A program made the translations under genes and the position numbers. From assembly GCF_014202315.1 (NCBI RefSeq), contig NZ_JACHGN010000004.1, positions 542,906-606,905 on the forward strand: 64,000 nucleotides of DNA, read 5' to 3'. Shown here piece by piece: positions 43,997 through 53,443 of the stretch. Source of the DNA: Thermocatellispora tengchongensis. Lineage in GTDB: Bacteria > Actinomycetota > Actinomycetes > Streptosporangiales > Streptosporangiaceae. The notes under the pieces are model-generated. The model saw only the letters and a list, made by a program, of their open reading frames with translations, searched no databases and was not told where the DNA came from. Within the stretch, counting starts at the first letter, position 1. The number at the start of each line of letters is the position of its first letter.

Positions 43997-44941
43997 TCAG
44001 CCGGACGTGTGACGGGTGCGGGCCCATTCGACGGTGGCCTTGAGGCCGGTGGGCAGGTCGGTACGCGGGCGCCAGCCGAGGGCTTCGGCGGCCGGGGCCG
44101 GGTCCACGGCCATGGCGGGGAGGTCGCCGAGGCGGGCGGGGGCCAGGGAGGGGTTGTCGGGGGCGCCGACGGCCTCGGCCACGAGGGTGTGCAGGCGGCG
44201 GTCGGTGGTCTGGACGCCGGTGCCGAGGTTGAACCGGCCGCCGTCGCCGACCGGGCCGCAGGCGCGTACGAAGGCGTCGACCACGTCGTCCACGTAGATG
44301 TAGTCGCGGGTCTGGGTGCCGTCGCCGTACAGGACGGTGGGCGCGCCCGACAGGAGGGCGTCGGTGAAGATGGACACCACGCCGGCCTCGCCCTCGGGCG
44401 ACTGGCGCGGGCCGTAGACGTTGGACAGCACCAGCGTGGTGTACTCGATGCCGTGCAGGGCGCGGTAGGTCGCGAGGTAGACCTCGGCGCTGAGCTTGGA
44501 GGCCGCGTACGGCGAGCGCGGGTCGGTGGCGGCGCCGCCGGGGACCGGGATCACCTCGGGGCGGCCGTAGACCGCGACCGATGAGGCGAAGACGACCTTG
44601 CGGGTGCCGGCGGCGCGGGCGGCCTCCAGGACGTTGACGGTGCCCTCGACGTTGAGCCGGGCGTCGTGCACCGGGTCGGCCACGCTCTTGCGCACGCTGA
44701 TCTGGGCGGCGAGATGGCACACCACCTCGGGCCGGAACTGCGCCGCGATGCCGGCGAGGGCGGCGTCGCGTACGTCGAGCACGTGCAGCGTCATCTTCCC
44801 GCTGCGGGCCGCGCGCTCCAGGTTGGGCCGGGCGCCGGAGCTGAGGTCGTCGACCACGGCCACCTCGTGGCCCTCGTCGAGCAGCCGGTCCACCAGCGTG
44901 GACCCGATGAAGCCCGCCCCGCCCGTCACAAGCACCCGCAT
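43997..44941 (-). CDS. NAD-dependent nucleotide-sugar epimerase/dehydratase
   Basis: The protein has 314 residues of the extended short-chain dehydrogenase type. It begins 'MRVLVTGGAGFIGSTLVDRL' (NAD-binding GxxGxxG) and has the catalytic Tyr-x3-Lys in 'SPYAASKLSAEVYL'. It resembles UDP-glucose 4-epimerase (GalE) most closely; dTDP-glucose dehydratase-like activity cannot be excluded. It probably supplies sugars for the cell envelope. It stands alone. Confidence 0.85.
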   Translation of the reverse strand: MRVLVTGGAGFIGSTLVDRLLDEGHEVAVVDDLSSGARPNLERAARSGKMTLHVLDVRDAALAGIAAQFRPEVVCHLAAQISVRKSVADPVHDARLNVEGTVNVLEAARAAGTRKVVFASSVAVYGRPEVIPVPGGAATDPRSPYAASKLSAEVYLATYRALHGIEYTTLVLSNVYGPRQSPEGEAGVVSIFTDALLSGAPTVLYGDGTQTRDYIYVDDVVDAFVRACGPVGDGGRFNLGTGVQTTDRRLHTLVAEAVGAPDNPSLAPARLGDLPAMAVDPAPAAEALGWRPRTDLPTGLKATVEWARTRHTSG

Positions 44942-45008
44942 GCCAAGCCCCTCCGTTGTGCGTTGTGACGATCCTAGGGGCGGCGGCGGGCCGGCGGCGC
45001 CGCCGGTG

Positions 45009-45296
45009 TCAGTCGGCGACCTCCAGCCGGCCCTCGACCATCTGCACCCGGACCTCCTCGATCCGGTTGAGCACCTTGGAGCGCAGGTCGGCGGGGACCT
45101 GCTCGCAGCCGCAGTGCTTGGCGATCAGCTTCTTGACCGCCTCCTCCAGGCCGTACTCGGCCAGGCACGGCCCGCACTCCTCCAGGTGCACCCGGATCTG
45201 GGCGCGGTCCTGGGGGTCGATCTCGCCGTCGAGATAGCTGTAGACGGCGTCGAGCACGTCGCTACAGTCGGTTTCGTGGGGCTTGCCGCAGCTCAT
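45009..45296 (-). CDS. rsrA: redox-sensing anti-sigma factor RsrA
   Basis: The protein has 95 residues. Cys3, Cys11, His37, Cys41 and Cys44 ('HLEECGPC') are the zinc and redox residues of RsrA; further cysteines are at 62 and 64. In Streptomyces, reduced zinc-bound RsrA holds SigR, and disulfide formation releases it. The start overlaps the sigR stop (ATGA), the conserved arrangement. Confidence 0.95.
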   Translation of the reverse strand: MSCGKPHETDCSDVLDAVYSYLDGEIDPQDRAQIRVHLEECGPCLAEYGLEEAVKKLIAKHCGCEQVPADLRSKVLNRIEEVRVQMVEGRLEVAD

Positions 45297-46015
45297 TTCG
45301 ATCCCTCCGCCGGGACCAGACCGCGCTCGCGCGCGTAATCCTCCAGTTGGGCCCGAAGCTGGCGGCGGCCCCGGTGGAGCCGCGACATCACGGTGCCGAT
45401 CGGAGTGCCCATGATGTCGGCGATCTCCTTGTAGGGGAACCCCTCCACGTCGGCGAGGTAGACCGCGATGCGGAACTCCTCGGGAAGCGCGGCCAGGGCC
45501 TGCTTGACGTCGCTGTCGGGCAGGTGCTCAAGCGCCTCGATCTCCGCCGACTTCAGCCCGGCGGAGGTGTGGGACTCGGCACGGGCGATCTGCCAGTCCT
45601 CGATCTCCTCCGTGCCGGCCTGCTTGGGCTCGCGCTGCTTCTTGCGGTAGTTGTTGATGAAGGTGTTGGTGAGGATGCGGTACAGCCAGGCCTTGAGGTT
45701 CGTGCCCTCCTGGAACTGGTGGAAGGACGCGAACGCCTTGGCGAAGGTCTCCTGGAGGAGATCCTCCGCATCCGCAGGGTTGCGGGTCATCCGGAGCGCG
45801 GCCGAGTAGAGCTGGTCGAGGTACGGCATGACGTCACGCTCGAACCGCTCGCTCCGCTGCTCCAGAGTCTCCGCGCGTGTCGCAGGGACCGGACCCACCC
45901 CCTTAAGATCGCCGGTGCCCGGACGAAGCGGGATACCGTTATCGACGGAGGATACCCGCTCGCCGTCGTCCGCCCGGCGACGGGGACGAGTGTCGTGTTC
46001 GAGCAGCGCCACCAT
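45293..46015 (-). CDS. sigR: thiol-oxidative-stress sigma factor SigR, with possible long isoform
   Basis: The 240-residue form starts at ATG 46015. A GTG at 45898 (codon 40) gives '[14 protein letters not shown]', matching the N-terminus of S. coelicolor SigR ('MGPV...'). The upstream 39 codons would then correspond to the extension of the unstable SigR-prime isoform. Regions 2 ('[20 protein letters not shown]') and 4 ('[20 protein letters not shown]') are typical of ECF12. SigR controls thioredoxin, mycothiol and proteolysis genes. A good SigR promoter lies upstream, implying autoregulation. Confidence 0.93.
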   Translation of the reverse strand: MVALLEHDTRPRRRADDGERVSSVDNGIPLRPGTGDLKGVGPVPATRAETLEQRSERFERDVMPYLDQLYSAALRMTRNPADAEDLLQETFAKAFASFHQFQEGTNLKAWLYRILTNTFINNYRKKQREPKQAGTEEIEDWQIARAESHTSAGLKSAEIEALEHLPDSDVKQALAALPEEFRIAVYLADVEGFPYKEIADIMGTPIGTVMSRLHRGRRQLRAQLEDYARERGLVPAEGSK

Positions 46016-46056
46016 GCGCGGCCAACCTCTCGGGAGAAGATCGTGCTACGACGGCC

Positions 46057-46086
46057 TACAACACCCGGGCCCGGCCGTGTGTTCCC
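46057..46086 (-). promoter_or_regulatory. SigR-type promoter upstream of sigR
   Basis: On the minus strand GGGAAC and GTTGTA are separated by exactly 18 bp, matching the SigR consensus GGGAAT-N18-GTT. The -10 end lies about 42 bp before the long start codon, consistent with autoregulation producing the long isoform. Confidence 0.75.
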
Positions 46087-46215
46087 GCGAGACGGCACGG
46101 CCGGCGCGGCTGTTCGCGCAAGATAGAAGGTGACGATAGACCCGGTACGGGGAAAAAGACTACGTACCGGCTGGTAGCCAGATTCCCGGAAGACCCCGAT
46201 GCACAGGAGCCGCGA

Positions 46216-46953
46216 GTGCTGCCCATTCCGGCCGAAGAACTGAACGGCTCAGGAACGCTGGGGCCGTACTGGACCTTCTACCGCGCGGTCGCCGCCGAAC
46301 AGCTCAGCCGGTGGCTCCCCGAACAGCCCTCGGTCCTGCTGGACCTGTCCGGCGGCGGGGGGCAGTGGGGGGCGCAGGCGGCGCGGTCGGGGCACCGCGT
46401 CATCGAGGTGATCGACTTCCGGCTGGCGGGGCAGGCCAAGCTGCACGACGCGGAGAAGATCCGCCGGATCCGCGCCGACGACCTGGGCTTCCTGCCCGAC
46501 GAGAGCGTCGATGCGGTGGTCGCGGAGGAGCGGGCGCTGTCGGTGGAGCTGATGGCCGAGTCGGCGATCAAGGACGTGGCCAGGGTGCTGCGGCCCGGCG
46601 GCCGGGCGCTGGTCTGCGTCGACTCGCTGGTGCTGGGCATGGCGATACTGGCCGAGCAGAACTACTGGGCCCACCTGTGCCAGACGGGCGAGGTCATGCT
46701 GGTGCCCTGGCCCGACGGCAGCATCACCCGGTGCTTCAGCAGCGGCCAGCTCCGCGAGCTGCTGGTGGGCGCGGGCCTGGAGGTCGAGTGGATCCGCCCG
46801 CGCACGGTGCTGTCGCCCTCGACCGTGGACCACGTGCTGGCCTCCGACTCGCGGGCCCTGGCCTGGCTGGTGCGTACGGAGCTGGAGGCGCATCCCGACG
46901 ATGACGACACCGTCGGGATCCACCTCGTGGCCAGCGCCAAGAAGAAGGGGTGA
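46216..46953 (+). CDS. SAM-dependent methyltransferase-like protein
   Basis: The protein has 245 residues with a Rossmann-like class I fold. Motif I is 'VLLDLSGGGGQWGAQAARSG', and 'VLRPGGRALVCVDSLVLG' is the later strand. The substrate is unknown. It starts with GTG after AGGAG. It is divergent from sigR, but the SigR-like promoter points the other way. Confidence 0.72.
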   Translation: MLPIPAEELNGSGTLGPYWTFYRAVAAEQLSRWLPEQPSVLLDLSGGGGQWGAQAARSGHRVIEVIDFRLAGQAKLHDAEKIRRIRADDLGFLPDESVDAVVAEERALSVELMAESAIKDVARVLRPGGRALVCVDSLVLGMAILAEQNYWAHLCQTGEVMLVPWPDGSITRCFSSGQLRELLVGAGLEVEWIRPRTVLSPSTVDHVLASDSRALAWLVRTELEAHPDDDDTVGIHLVASAKKKG

Positions 46954-46963
46954 GCGCCGGGCG

Positions 46964-47296
46964 TCAGCGGCGGCGTTCCAGGCGCGACTGGCACTGCACG
47001 CAGCGCGCGGCCTCCGGCCTGGCCTCCAGGCGGCCTTCCGGCACCGGCTTGTCGCAGTCGACGCAGCGCCCGTAGCGGCCCTCGTCGAGCCGGGCGAGCG
47101 CCTCGGTCACCGCCTTGAGCTGCAGCGTGGCGACGTCGAGCATCGCCTGGTTGCGGTCGGCGTCGGTCAGGTCGGCGCCCGCGTCGGCCGCCGAACGCTC
47201 GCGTATCGCGACCGGATCGCCCCGTAGCACTCCGATCGACCGTTCGAGCTCGGCGAACATGGTCTTCAAGCGCTTACGCGCGGTCGCGTCGTCCAC
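46964..47296 (-). CDS. TraR/DksA-type zinc-finger protein
   Basis: The protein has 110 residues. A helical hairpin is followed by a four-Cys zinc finger 'CVDC'...'CVQC', the DksA/TraR C-terminal module. Such proteins enter the RNA polymerase secondary channel and adjust promoter output, often with ppGpp. The acidic tip residues of E. coli DksA are not clearly present, so the exact action is open. It converges on the methyltransferase gene. Confidence 0.85.
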   Translation of the reverse strand: MDDATARKRLKTMFAELERSIGVLRGDPVAIRERSAADAGADLTDADRNQAMLDVATLQLKAVTEALARLDEGRYGRCVDCDKPVPEGRLEARPEAARCVQCQSRLERRR

Positions 47297-47518
47297 GAAC
47301 GCACCTCCGGGAGAGATGAGGGCGCCTCGCAGCGGGATACCCCGGATCTCCCGCCGTGCGCGCTAAGGGGGCATGAACCGTATGTGGCGGCCCCGCCGGA
47401 CTGGTGCGGGGCCAGCGCTTTCCTCACCGGATGCCCGTTCGACGACCTTCTTACACCGGTGTGACACCGTCTTTTCCGACGGAGGTGACAAAATCCGCGC
47501 CCCTGGTCAAGGACGCCG

Positions 47519-48283
47519 TCACAGCAGCGCGCCCTCCTCCGGCTCCTGGCGCTCCAGCAGGTGGGGGCCGTTGTTGCGCACGCTGTTGACCGCGGTCGAG
47601 ACCGGATACGCCTCCAGCGTGTCGGGCGAGGCGGGCACCAGCAGGGCGCGGGCGTCCGCGGGCTCGGTCAGGCCGGGGTTGAGCCAGTCGTCCCAGCGCT
47701 CGCGCTCGACCAGCATCGGCATGCGGTCGTGGATGCGGCCGAGGTGGTCCTCTGCGGTGGTGGTGATCACTGTGCAGGTCACCAGCCACGCCTCGGGGTC
47801 GTCGTCGGGCCGGGACCGGTCGCGCCAGAACTCGTACAGGCCGGCCATGGCCATCACCGAGCCGTCGGCGGGGTGGATGAAGTAGGGCTGCTTGCGCTTC
47901 TTGTCGATCTGGTACCACTCGTAGTAGCCGTCGGCGGGCAGCAGGCAGCGCCGCTGCGCGAACGCCCGCTTGTACGCCGGCTTCTCGGCCACCGTCTCGA
48001 CCCGCGCGTTGATCATGCGGGACCCGATCGAGGGGTCCTTGGCCCAGGGCGGCACGAGCCCCCAGCGCAGCGTGCGGAGCTGACGCACGGCGGACGCGCC
48101 CTGCTCATCGCCGTCCTGCCCCTTCTCGCCCTTCGGCTTGCGCTCCAGGACCGCGTAGACCTCCTTGGTGGGGGCCACGTTGTAGTCCTCGCGCAGCTCC
48201 TTGTCGGGCACGGCGTCCACCGCGACCCTGAACTCCTCCAGCAGCTCGTGCTTCTTCCGCGCCGAGGCGTATCTCCCGCACAT
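47519..48283 (-). CDS. SOS response-associated peptidase (SRAP/HMCES, YedK-like)
   Basis: The protein has 254 residues. The protein begins 'MCGRYAS'; Cys2 becomes N-terminal and forms a thiazolidine crosslink with abasic DNA. The Asn of 'YNVAPT', Glu of 'ADGYYEW' and His of 'IHDRMPMLV' complete the active site. It protects abasic sites in single-stranded DNA. The ATG at 48283 is required to place the Cys at position 2. It is divergent from aroA. Confidence 0.92.
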   Translation of the reverse strand: MCGRYASARKKHELLEEFRVAVDAVPDKELREDYNVAPTKEVYAVLERKPKGEKGQDGDEQGASAVRQLRTLRWGLVPPWAKDPSIGSRMINARVETVAEKPAYKRAFAQRRCLLPADGYYEWYQIDKKRKQPYFIHPADGSVMAMAGLYEFWRDRSRPDDDPEAWLVTCTVITTTAEDHLGRIHDRMPMLVERERWDDWLNPGLTEPADARALLVPASPDTLEAYPVSTAVNSVRNNGPHLLERQEPEEGALL

Positions 48284-48362
48284 GTCCCCCAGAGTGCCAC
48301 TTCTCCCGCTCCCGCGCGCGACGCCCGCGGTACGCTCCGGCACGGCCGGTAGGCTGTGAACC

Positions 48363-49664
48363 ATGTCTCAACGGCCCGATGCCACCCCAGTCTGGCCCGC
48401 TCCGGTCGCGGCGGGGCCGGTCCGCGCGACCGTGCCGCTCCCCGGCTCCAAGTCGGTGACCAACCGGGCGCTGCTGCTCGCCGCGCTCGCCGACGGCCCC
48501 GGCACCGTACGTCGTGCGCTGCGCAGCCGCGACGCCGACCTGATGGCCGCGGCCCTGCGCGCGCTCGGCGCCACGATGACCGCCTCCAACGAGACCGCCT
48601 CCGGCGCCGACTGGGCGATCGTGCCCGGCCCGGTGCGCGGCGGCGCGCGGATCGACGTCGGGCTGGCGGGCACGGTGATGCGGTTCGTGCCGCCGATGGC
48701 CGCGCTGGCCGACGGCGAGGTGTTCTTCGACGGCGACGCCCACGCGCGCAAGCGGCCCATGGGCCCGATCCTGGCCGCGCTGCGGTCGCTGGGCGCCCGG
48801 GTCGACGGCGACGCGCTGCCGTTCACCGTGCGCGGCCCGATCGAGGGCGGCGAGGTCACGCTGGACGCCTCGGCGTCCTCCCAGCTCGTCTCGGGGCTGC
48901 TGCTGACCGCCCCCCGCTTCGCCAAGGGCGTCACCGTGCGCCACCAGGGCCCGCCGGTGCCCTCGGCGCCGCACATCCTGATGACCGTGCAGATGCTGCG
49001 CGAGCTGGGCGTGAGCGTGGACGACTCCGAGCCCGACGTGTGGCGGGTGGAGCCGGGGCCGATCGCGGCGGCCGACACGACCGTCGAGCCCGACCTGTCC
49101 AACGCGGCGCCGTTCCTGGCCGCCGCCATGGTCACCGGCGGCACGGTCACGATCCCCGGCTGGCCCGAGCGCACCACCCAGCCCGGCGACGAGCTGCGGC
49201 ACATCCTGGCCGAGATGGGCGCCTCGGTGAGCCGGTCGGCCGAGGGCCTGGTGGTCACCGGCACCGGCCGTGTGGCCGGCATCGACGCCGACCTGCACGA
49301 CGTGGGCGAGCTGACCCCGGCCATCGCCGCGCTGGCGGCGCTGGCCGACTCGCCGAGCAGGCTGCGCGGCATCGCCCACCTGCGCGGCCACGAGACCGAC
49401 CGGCTCGCCGCGCTGGCCACCGAGATCAACCGGCTGGGCGGCGACGCCCGCGAGACCGCCGACGGGCTGGAGATCCGGCCGCGCCCGCTGCGCGGCGGCG
49501 TCTTCCGCTCCTACGCCGACCACCGCATGGCCACGGCCGGCGCCGTGCTGGGCCTGGCCGTGCCGGGCGTGGGCGTGGAGGACATCGCCACCACCGGCAA
49601 GACGCTGCCCGAGTTCCCGCGGATGTGGGCCGAGATGCTGGGGCTGGAGGAGGGCGGCAACTGA
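48363..49664 (+). CDS. aroA: 3-phosphoshikimate 1-carboxyvinyltransferase (EPSP synthase)
   Basis: The protein has 433 residues. '[20 protein letters not shown]' and the late '[20 protein letters not shown]' with '[16 protein letters not shown]' are the family signatures. It joins phosphoenolpyruvate to shikimate 3-phosphate in aromatic amino-acid synthesis. The stop overlaps the CTG start of rsgA. Confidence 0.95.
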   Translation: MSQRPDATPVWPAPVAAGPVRATVPLPGSKSVTNRALLLAALADGPGTVRRALRSRDADLMAAALRALGATMTASNETASGADWAIVPGPVRGGARIDVGLAGTVMRFVPPMAALADGEVFFDGDAHARKRPMGPILAALRSLGARVDGDALPFTVRGPIEGGEVTLDASASSQLVSGLLLTAPRFAKGVTVRHQGPPVPSAPHILMTVQMLRELGVSVDDSEPDVWRVEPGPIAAADTTVEPDLSNAAPFLAAAMVTGGTVTIPGWPERTTQPGDELRHILAEMGASVSRSAEGLVVTGTGRVAGIDADLHDVGELTPAIAALAALADSPSRLRGIAHLRGHETDRLAALATEINRLGGDARETADGLEIRPRPLRGGVFRSYADHRMATAGAVLGLAVPGVGVEDIATTGKTLPEFPRMWAEMLGLEEGGN

Positions 49665-50695
49665 GAAGGCGGGAGTACGACGAGGACGACGTACGGGTCC
49701 GGCCCGGCAAGGGGTCCCGGCCGCGTACCCGCATCCGTCCTGCCCACGAGGACGCCGTCGAGGGGTTCGTGGTGGCGGTCGATCGCGGCCGCTACACCTG
49801 CCTGGTGGAGCCCGGCGGCGAGCGGCGCCGCCGGCGCGGCGTGTCGGCCAGCGGCACGCTCGTGGTCGCGATGAAGGCCCGTGAGCTGGGCCGCAAGGGC
49901 ATCGTGGTGGGCGACCGGGTGCGCCTGGTCGGCGACGTGAGCGGCCGCCCCGACACCCTGGCCCGGATCGTACGCGCCGAGCCGCGCACGTCGCTGCTGC
50001 GCCGGTCCGCCGACGACACCGAGGACACCGACGGGATCGAGCGGCCCATCGTGGCCAACGCCGACCAGCTCGTGATCGTGACCGCGCTGGCCGATCCCCC
50101 GCCCCGGCCGCGCATGATCGACCGCATCCTCGTCGCGGCGTACGACGCCGAGATCGACCCGCTGCTGTGCCTGACCAAGGCCGACCTCGCCCCGCCCGAC
50201 GAGCTGGTGGCCCAGTACGACCCGCTCGGCGTGCCGTACGTCGTGGTCAGCAAGGGCGGCGACCTCGACCCGCTGCGCGCCGAGCTGACCGGCCGCATCA
50301 GCGTCCTGGTCGGCCACTCCGGCGTCGGCAAGTCCACCCTGGTCAACGCCCTGGTCCCGGAGGCCGGGCGCGCGGTGTCGCACGTCAACCCGGTGACCGG
50401 CCGCGGCCGCCACACCTCCACCTCGGCGGTGGCCCTGGAGCTCCCCGAGGGCGGCTGGATCATCGACACGCCGGGCGTACGCAGCTTCGGCCTGGCCCAC
50501 GTCTCCCCCGACACGGTCGTGGCCGCCTTCCCCGACCTGGTAGAGGGCACCGTCGATTGCCCCAAGGGCTGCACCCACCGCGACGACGACTGCGCCCTGG
50601 ACGCCTGGGTCGCAGCCGGCAACGCGGACCCGGCCCGCCTCACCTCCCTAAGACGCCTCCTGGCCAGCCGAGAAGGCGAACCCGACCCCGACTGA
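49661..50695 (+). CDS. rsgA: ribosome small-subunit GTPase RsgA, CTG start
   Basis: The protein has 344 residues. It has an N-terminal OB domain, a circularly permuted GTPase domain (the G4 motif 'TKAD' precedes the P-loop 'GHSGVGKST', then 'DTPGVRSFG') and a C-terminal zinc motif '[12 protein letters not shown]'. It checks late 30S assembly. The only plausible start is CTG at 49661, overlapping the aroA stop (CTGA) and preceded by GGAGGAGGG. It gives the expected '[14 protein letters not shown]' N-terminus, and no ATG, GTG or TTG fits. Confidence 0.92.
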   Translation: MRRREYDEDDVRVRPGKGSRPRTRIRPAHEDAVEGFVVAVDRGRYTCLVEPGGERRRRRGVSASGTLVVAMKARELGRKGIVVGDRVRLVGDVSGRPDTLARIVRAEPRTSLLRRSADDTEDTDGIERPIVANADQLVIVTALADPPPRPRMIDRILVAAYDAEIDPLLCLTKADLAPPDELVAQYDPLGVPYVVVSKGGDLDPLRAELTGRISVLVGHSGVGKSTLVNALVPEAGRAVSHVNPVTGRGRHTSTSAVALELPEGGWIIDTPGVRSFGLAHVSPDTVVAAFPDLVEGTVDCPKGCTHRDDDCALDAWVAAGNADPARLTSLRRLLASREGEPDPD

Positions 50696-50734
50696 CACAA
50701 CACACCGAACGCGGGCACGTCTCATAGCTTCGGT

Positions 50735-51225
50735 AGGCGGGCGCCATGAGCACGCCCCCTGCCGGGCGCCTTCGCATAGGTGGGCGGGGGCCATCAGCAC
50801 GCCCCCCTGCGGGGCGCCCTTCCCGGGTGGGCGGGTCTCGCTAGGAGGATTTGGTAACGGGGTAGTGGTGGCTTGGGCGCGGGTCGTGTCTGGAGGAGGA
50901 GCGCAGGGAGCGAAGCGACCAGAGCGACGAGGGGAAGACGCGACCCTGCGGGGGCGCTCTCTGTGGGGTGTAGGCGGGGGCCATGAGCACGACCTGCGGG
51001 ACGCTCTGCGCAGGTGGGCGGGGTCCATGAGCACGCCCCCCTGCGGGGCGCCCTTACCGGGTGGGCGGGTCTCGCTAGGAGGATTTGGTAACGGGGTAGT
51101 GGTGGCTTGGGCGCGGGTCGTGTCTGGAGGAGGAGCGCAGGGAGCGCAGCGACCAGAGCGACGACGGAAAGACACGACCCTGAAGGGCGCCCAAGCCCGC
51201 GTATTGCGAAGCAATCGCCTAAAGC
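50735..51225. repeat. tandem dispersed palindromic elements, copies R4 and R5
   Basis: Two near-identical units of about 160-185 bp start 234 bp apart (50779 and 51013). Each contains the palindromic element: R4 from 50870, with its right arm lost after about 50957, and R5 at 51104-51197, intact. Beside R5 is the hairpin ATTGC-GAA-GCAAT (51203-51215). The upstream part (GGTGGGCGGG...CTGCGGGGCGCCC) is also repeated. No gene lies in this 546-bp gap. Confidence 0.85.
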
Positions 51226-51241
51226 ACGCTAGTGTCTCTCC

Positions 51242-52036
51242 GTGACGGATTACAGCGACGACCTGCGGCTCGCGCACGTCATGGCGGACGCCGCCGACGA
51301 TCTGACGATGCGCCGGTTCAAGGCCGTGGACCTGCGGGTCGAGACCAAGCCGGACCTGACTCCGGTGAGCGACGCCGACCGTGCCGTGGAGGAGGCCATC
51401 CGGGGGACGCTGCGCCGTGCCCGGCCGCGGGACGCCGTGGTGGGCGAGGAGTTCGGCTCGACGGGCGGGGGCGCCCGGTCCTGGATCGTGGACCCGATCG
51501 ACGGGACCAAGAACTACGTGCGCGGCGTGCCGGTGTGGGCGACGCTGATCGCGTTGATGGACCAGGGCAAGGCGGTCGTCGGGGTGGTGTCGGCGCCGGC
51601 GCTCGGCCGGCGCTGGTGGGCCGCCCGTGACGGCGGCGCCTGGACCGGGCGCGGTCTGACCAAGGCCACGCGGTGCCAGGTGTCCTCGGTGGCCAAGCTG
51701 GAGGACGCCTCGTTCTCCTTCTCCGACATCGAGGAGTGGGAGAAGGCGGGCAGGCTGGAGGAGTTCCTGGACCTGACCCGGGCGTGCTGGCGCACCCGCG
51801 CGTACGGTGACTTCTGGTCGCACATGATGGTCGCCGAGGGCTCGGTGGACCTGTCCGCGGAGCCCGAGCTGTCGCCGTGGGACATGGCCGCCCTCACCGT
51901 GATCGTGGAGGAGGCCGGCGGCGTGTGGACCGACCTGGCGGGCGTGCCCGGCCTGGAGGGCGGCAGCCTGGTGTGCACCAACGGCACCCTGCACGACGAG
52001 GTGCTGCGCCGGCTCGGCACCGCCTCGATCGGCTAG
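51242..52036 (+). CDS. hisN: histidinol-phosphatase, inositol monophosphatase family
   Basis: The protein has 264 residues starting with GTG. Metal-binding motifs 'GEEFG', 'DPIDGTKNYVRGVPVW' and 'SPWDMAALTVIVEEAGG' are in order. It follows the actinobacterial HisN pattern, the phosphatase of histidine synthesis; inositol monophosphatase activity is an alternative. It follows the R5 repeat directly. Confidence 0.85.
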   Translation: MTDYSDDLRLAHVMADAADDLTMRRFKAVDLRVETKPDLTPVSDADRAVEEAIRGTLRRARPRDAVVGEEFGSTGGGARSWIVDPIDGTKNYVRGVPVWATLIALMDQGKAVVGVVSAPALGRRWWAARDGGAWTGRGLTKATRCQVSSVAKLEDASFSFSDIEEWEKAGRLEEFLDLTRACWRTRAYGDFWSHMMVAEGSVDLSAEPELSPWDMAALTVIVEEAGGVWTDLAGVPGLEGGSLVCTNGTLHDEVLRRLGTASIG

Positions 52037-52848
52037 AGCTCCAGGCAGCGGGCCGCGGCGTCGAGCAGGCTGCCGCGGTACGCCTCGCCGAACAGGCACA
52101 CGTGCACCAGCAGCGGGTGGAGCTGGTGCAGCGGCACCCGGGCGCGCCAGCCCTCGGTGAGCGGGTGCTCCTCCTGGTACGCCTCCATGATCGCGGCGAG
52201 GTGGGGGGCGCCGAACAGGGCGAGCATGGCCAGGTCGGTCTCGCGGTGGCCGCCGTGCGCGGCCGGATCGACGAGCACGGCCCGGCCCGGGGTCCACAGC
52301 ACGTTGCCGCTCCACAGGTCGCCGTGGATGCGCGCGGGCGGCTCGGGCGGCCCGGCCAGTTCGGGCAGCCGCTCGATGACCTCCTCCAGCAGCGCGGCGT
52401 CGTCGGCGCGCAACCGGCCGGCGGCGAGGGCCGTACGGATGAAGGGGCGCAGGCGGCGTTCGGCGTAGAACTCCGGCCAGGTCGGGGCCGGCTCGTTGGG
52501 CATCGGCAACTCGGCGATGAAGCCGGGCCACGGCGCCCCGTACGCCTCGGCGCCGGCGCGGTGCATGCGGGCCAGTTCGCCGCCCAGCCGGCGCGCGGCC
52601 TCGGCGGTGGCGTCGCCGGGCTCGATCCACTCCAGGACCAACCGGTCGTCGGTGACGTCGTAGACCTCGGGCACCGCGACCGCCCGCGACTCGCCCAGCC
52701 AGCGCAGCCCGGCGGCCTCGGAGATGAACAACTGGGAAACGTTCCCTGACTTGACGAAGGCCGGACGCCCGTCGGGCAGCTCGCCCCGGTGCAGCCGCCA
52801 GGCGTGGTTGGCCCCCAGCTCGCGCACGAGCCGTACGCCGGCCGTCAC
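52033..52848 (-). CDS. fructosamine kinase family protein
   Basis: The protein has 271 residues of the aminoglycoside-phosphotransferase-like fold. 'HGDLWSGNVLW' is the catalytic loop and 'DPAAHGGHRETDLAM' the metal-binding segment typical of fructosamine/ketosamine-3-kinases. These phosphorylate sugar-modified lysines so that the adduct falls off proteins. It starts with GTG overlapping the stop of the upstream phosphatase gene; in many bacteria the two are neighbours. Confidence 0.9.
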   Translation of the reverse strand: MTAGVRLVRELGANHAWRLHRGELPDGRPAFVKSGNVSQLFISEAAGLRWLGESRAVAVPEVYDVTDDRLVLEWIEPGDATAEAARRLGGELARMHRAGAEAYGAPWPGFIAELPMPNEPAPTWPEFYAERRLRPFIRTALAAGRLRADDAALLEEVIERLPELAGPPEPPARIHGDLWSGNVLWTPGRAVLVDPAAHGGHRETDLAMLALFGAPHLAAIMEAYQEEHPLTEGWRARVPLHQLHPLLVHVCLFGEAYRGSLLDAAARCLEL

Positions 52849-53318
52849 GTGAGCTTCTCCGCCAGGTGCTTGGCCAGGCCCTCGGCGGCGGCCTCGATCT
52901 GGCGCAGCACCTCGGCGAACCCCTCGGCGCCGCCGTAGTAGGGGTCGGGGACCACGGCGCCGGAGGGGGCGGCGGGGTCGAAGGAGCGAAACAGCCGAAC
53001 GTCGGCGCCGGGCGGGGCGAGTTTCCGCAGGGCGCGCAGGTTGTCGGTGTCCATGGCGAGCACCAGGTCAGCGCGCTGGAACCACTCCGGCAGGAACCGT
53101 CTGGCCCGATGCGCGGCGCCGTCGTATCCTGCTTCCGCCAGTGCCGCCGCGGCCCGCTCGTCCATGGGCTCGCCCTCGTGCCAGCCGCCGGTGCCGGCGC
53201 TGTCCACGGTGACCAGGCCGCCCAGGCCGTGGTCCTCCAGGGTGCGCCGGAGCACGACCTCGGCCATCGGGGAGCGGCAGATGTTGCCCATGCACACCAG
53301 GCACACGTGGTAGCTCAT
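52845..53318 (-). CDS. low-molecular-weight protein tyrosine phosphatase
   Basis: The protein has 157 residues. The active-site loop is 'VCMGNICRSPMAE' (C-x5-R) near the N-terminus and the general acid Asp is in 'VVPDPYYGG'. It dephosphorylates protein tyrosine or, by its link to the fructosamine kinase gene, perhaps phosphosugars. The ATG at 53318 puts the loop at the usual position; a GGAGG lies just before it. Confidence 0.92.
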   Translation of the reverse strand: MSYHVCLVCMGNICRSPMAEVVLRRTLEDHGLGGLVTVDSAGTGGWHEGEPMDERAAAALAEAGYDGAAHRARRFLPEWFQRADLVLAMDTDNLRALRKLAPPGADVRLFRSFDPAAPSGAVVPDPYYGGAEGFAEVLRQIEAAAEGLAKHLAEKLT

Positions 53319-53443
53319 GACCTCCAGCATGCCAGGAGCGTGCCAGGGCCCCGCGCAACGCCGCCGCTCTTGACCGGCGCATGGGGCTCCCATGGGCCTC
53401 TTGACACCATATTCACACTCCGCCGCCCACCTCTTCCATGGTC

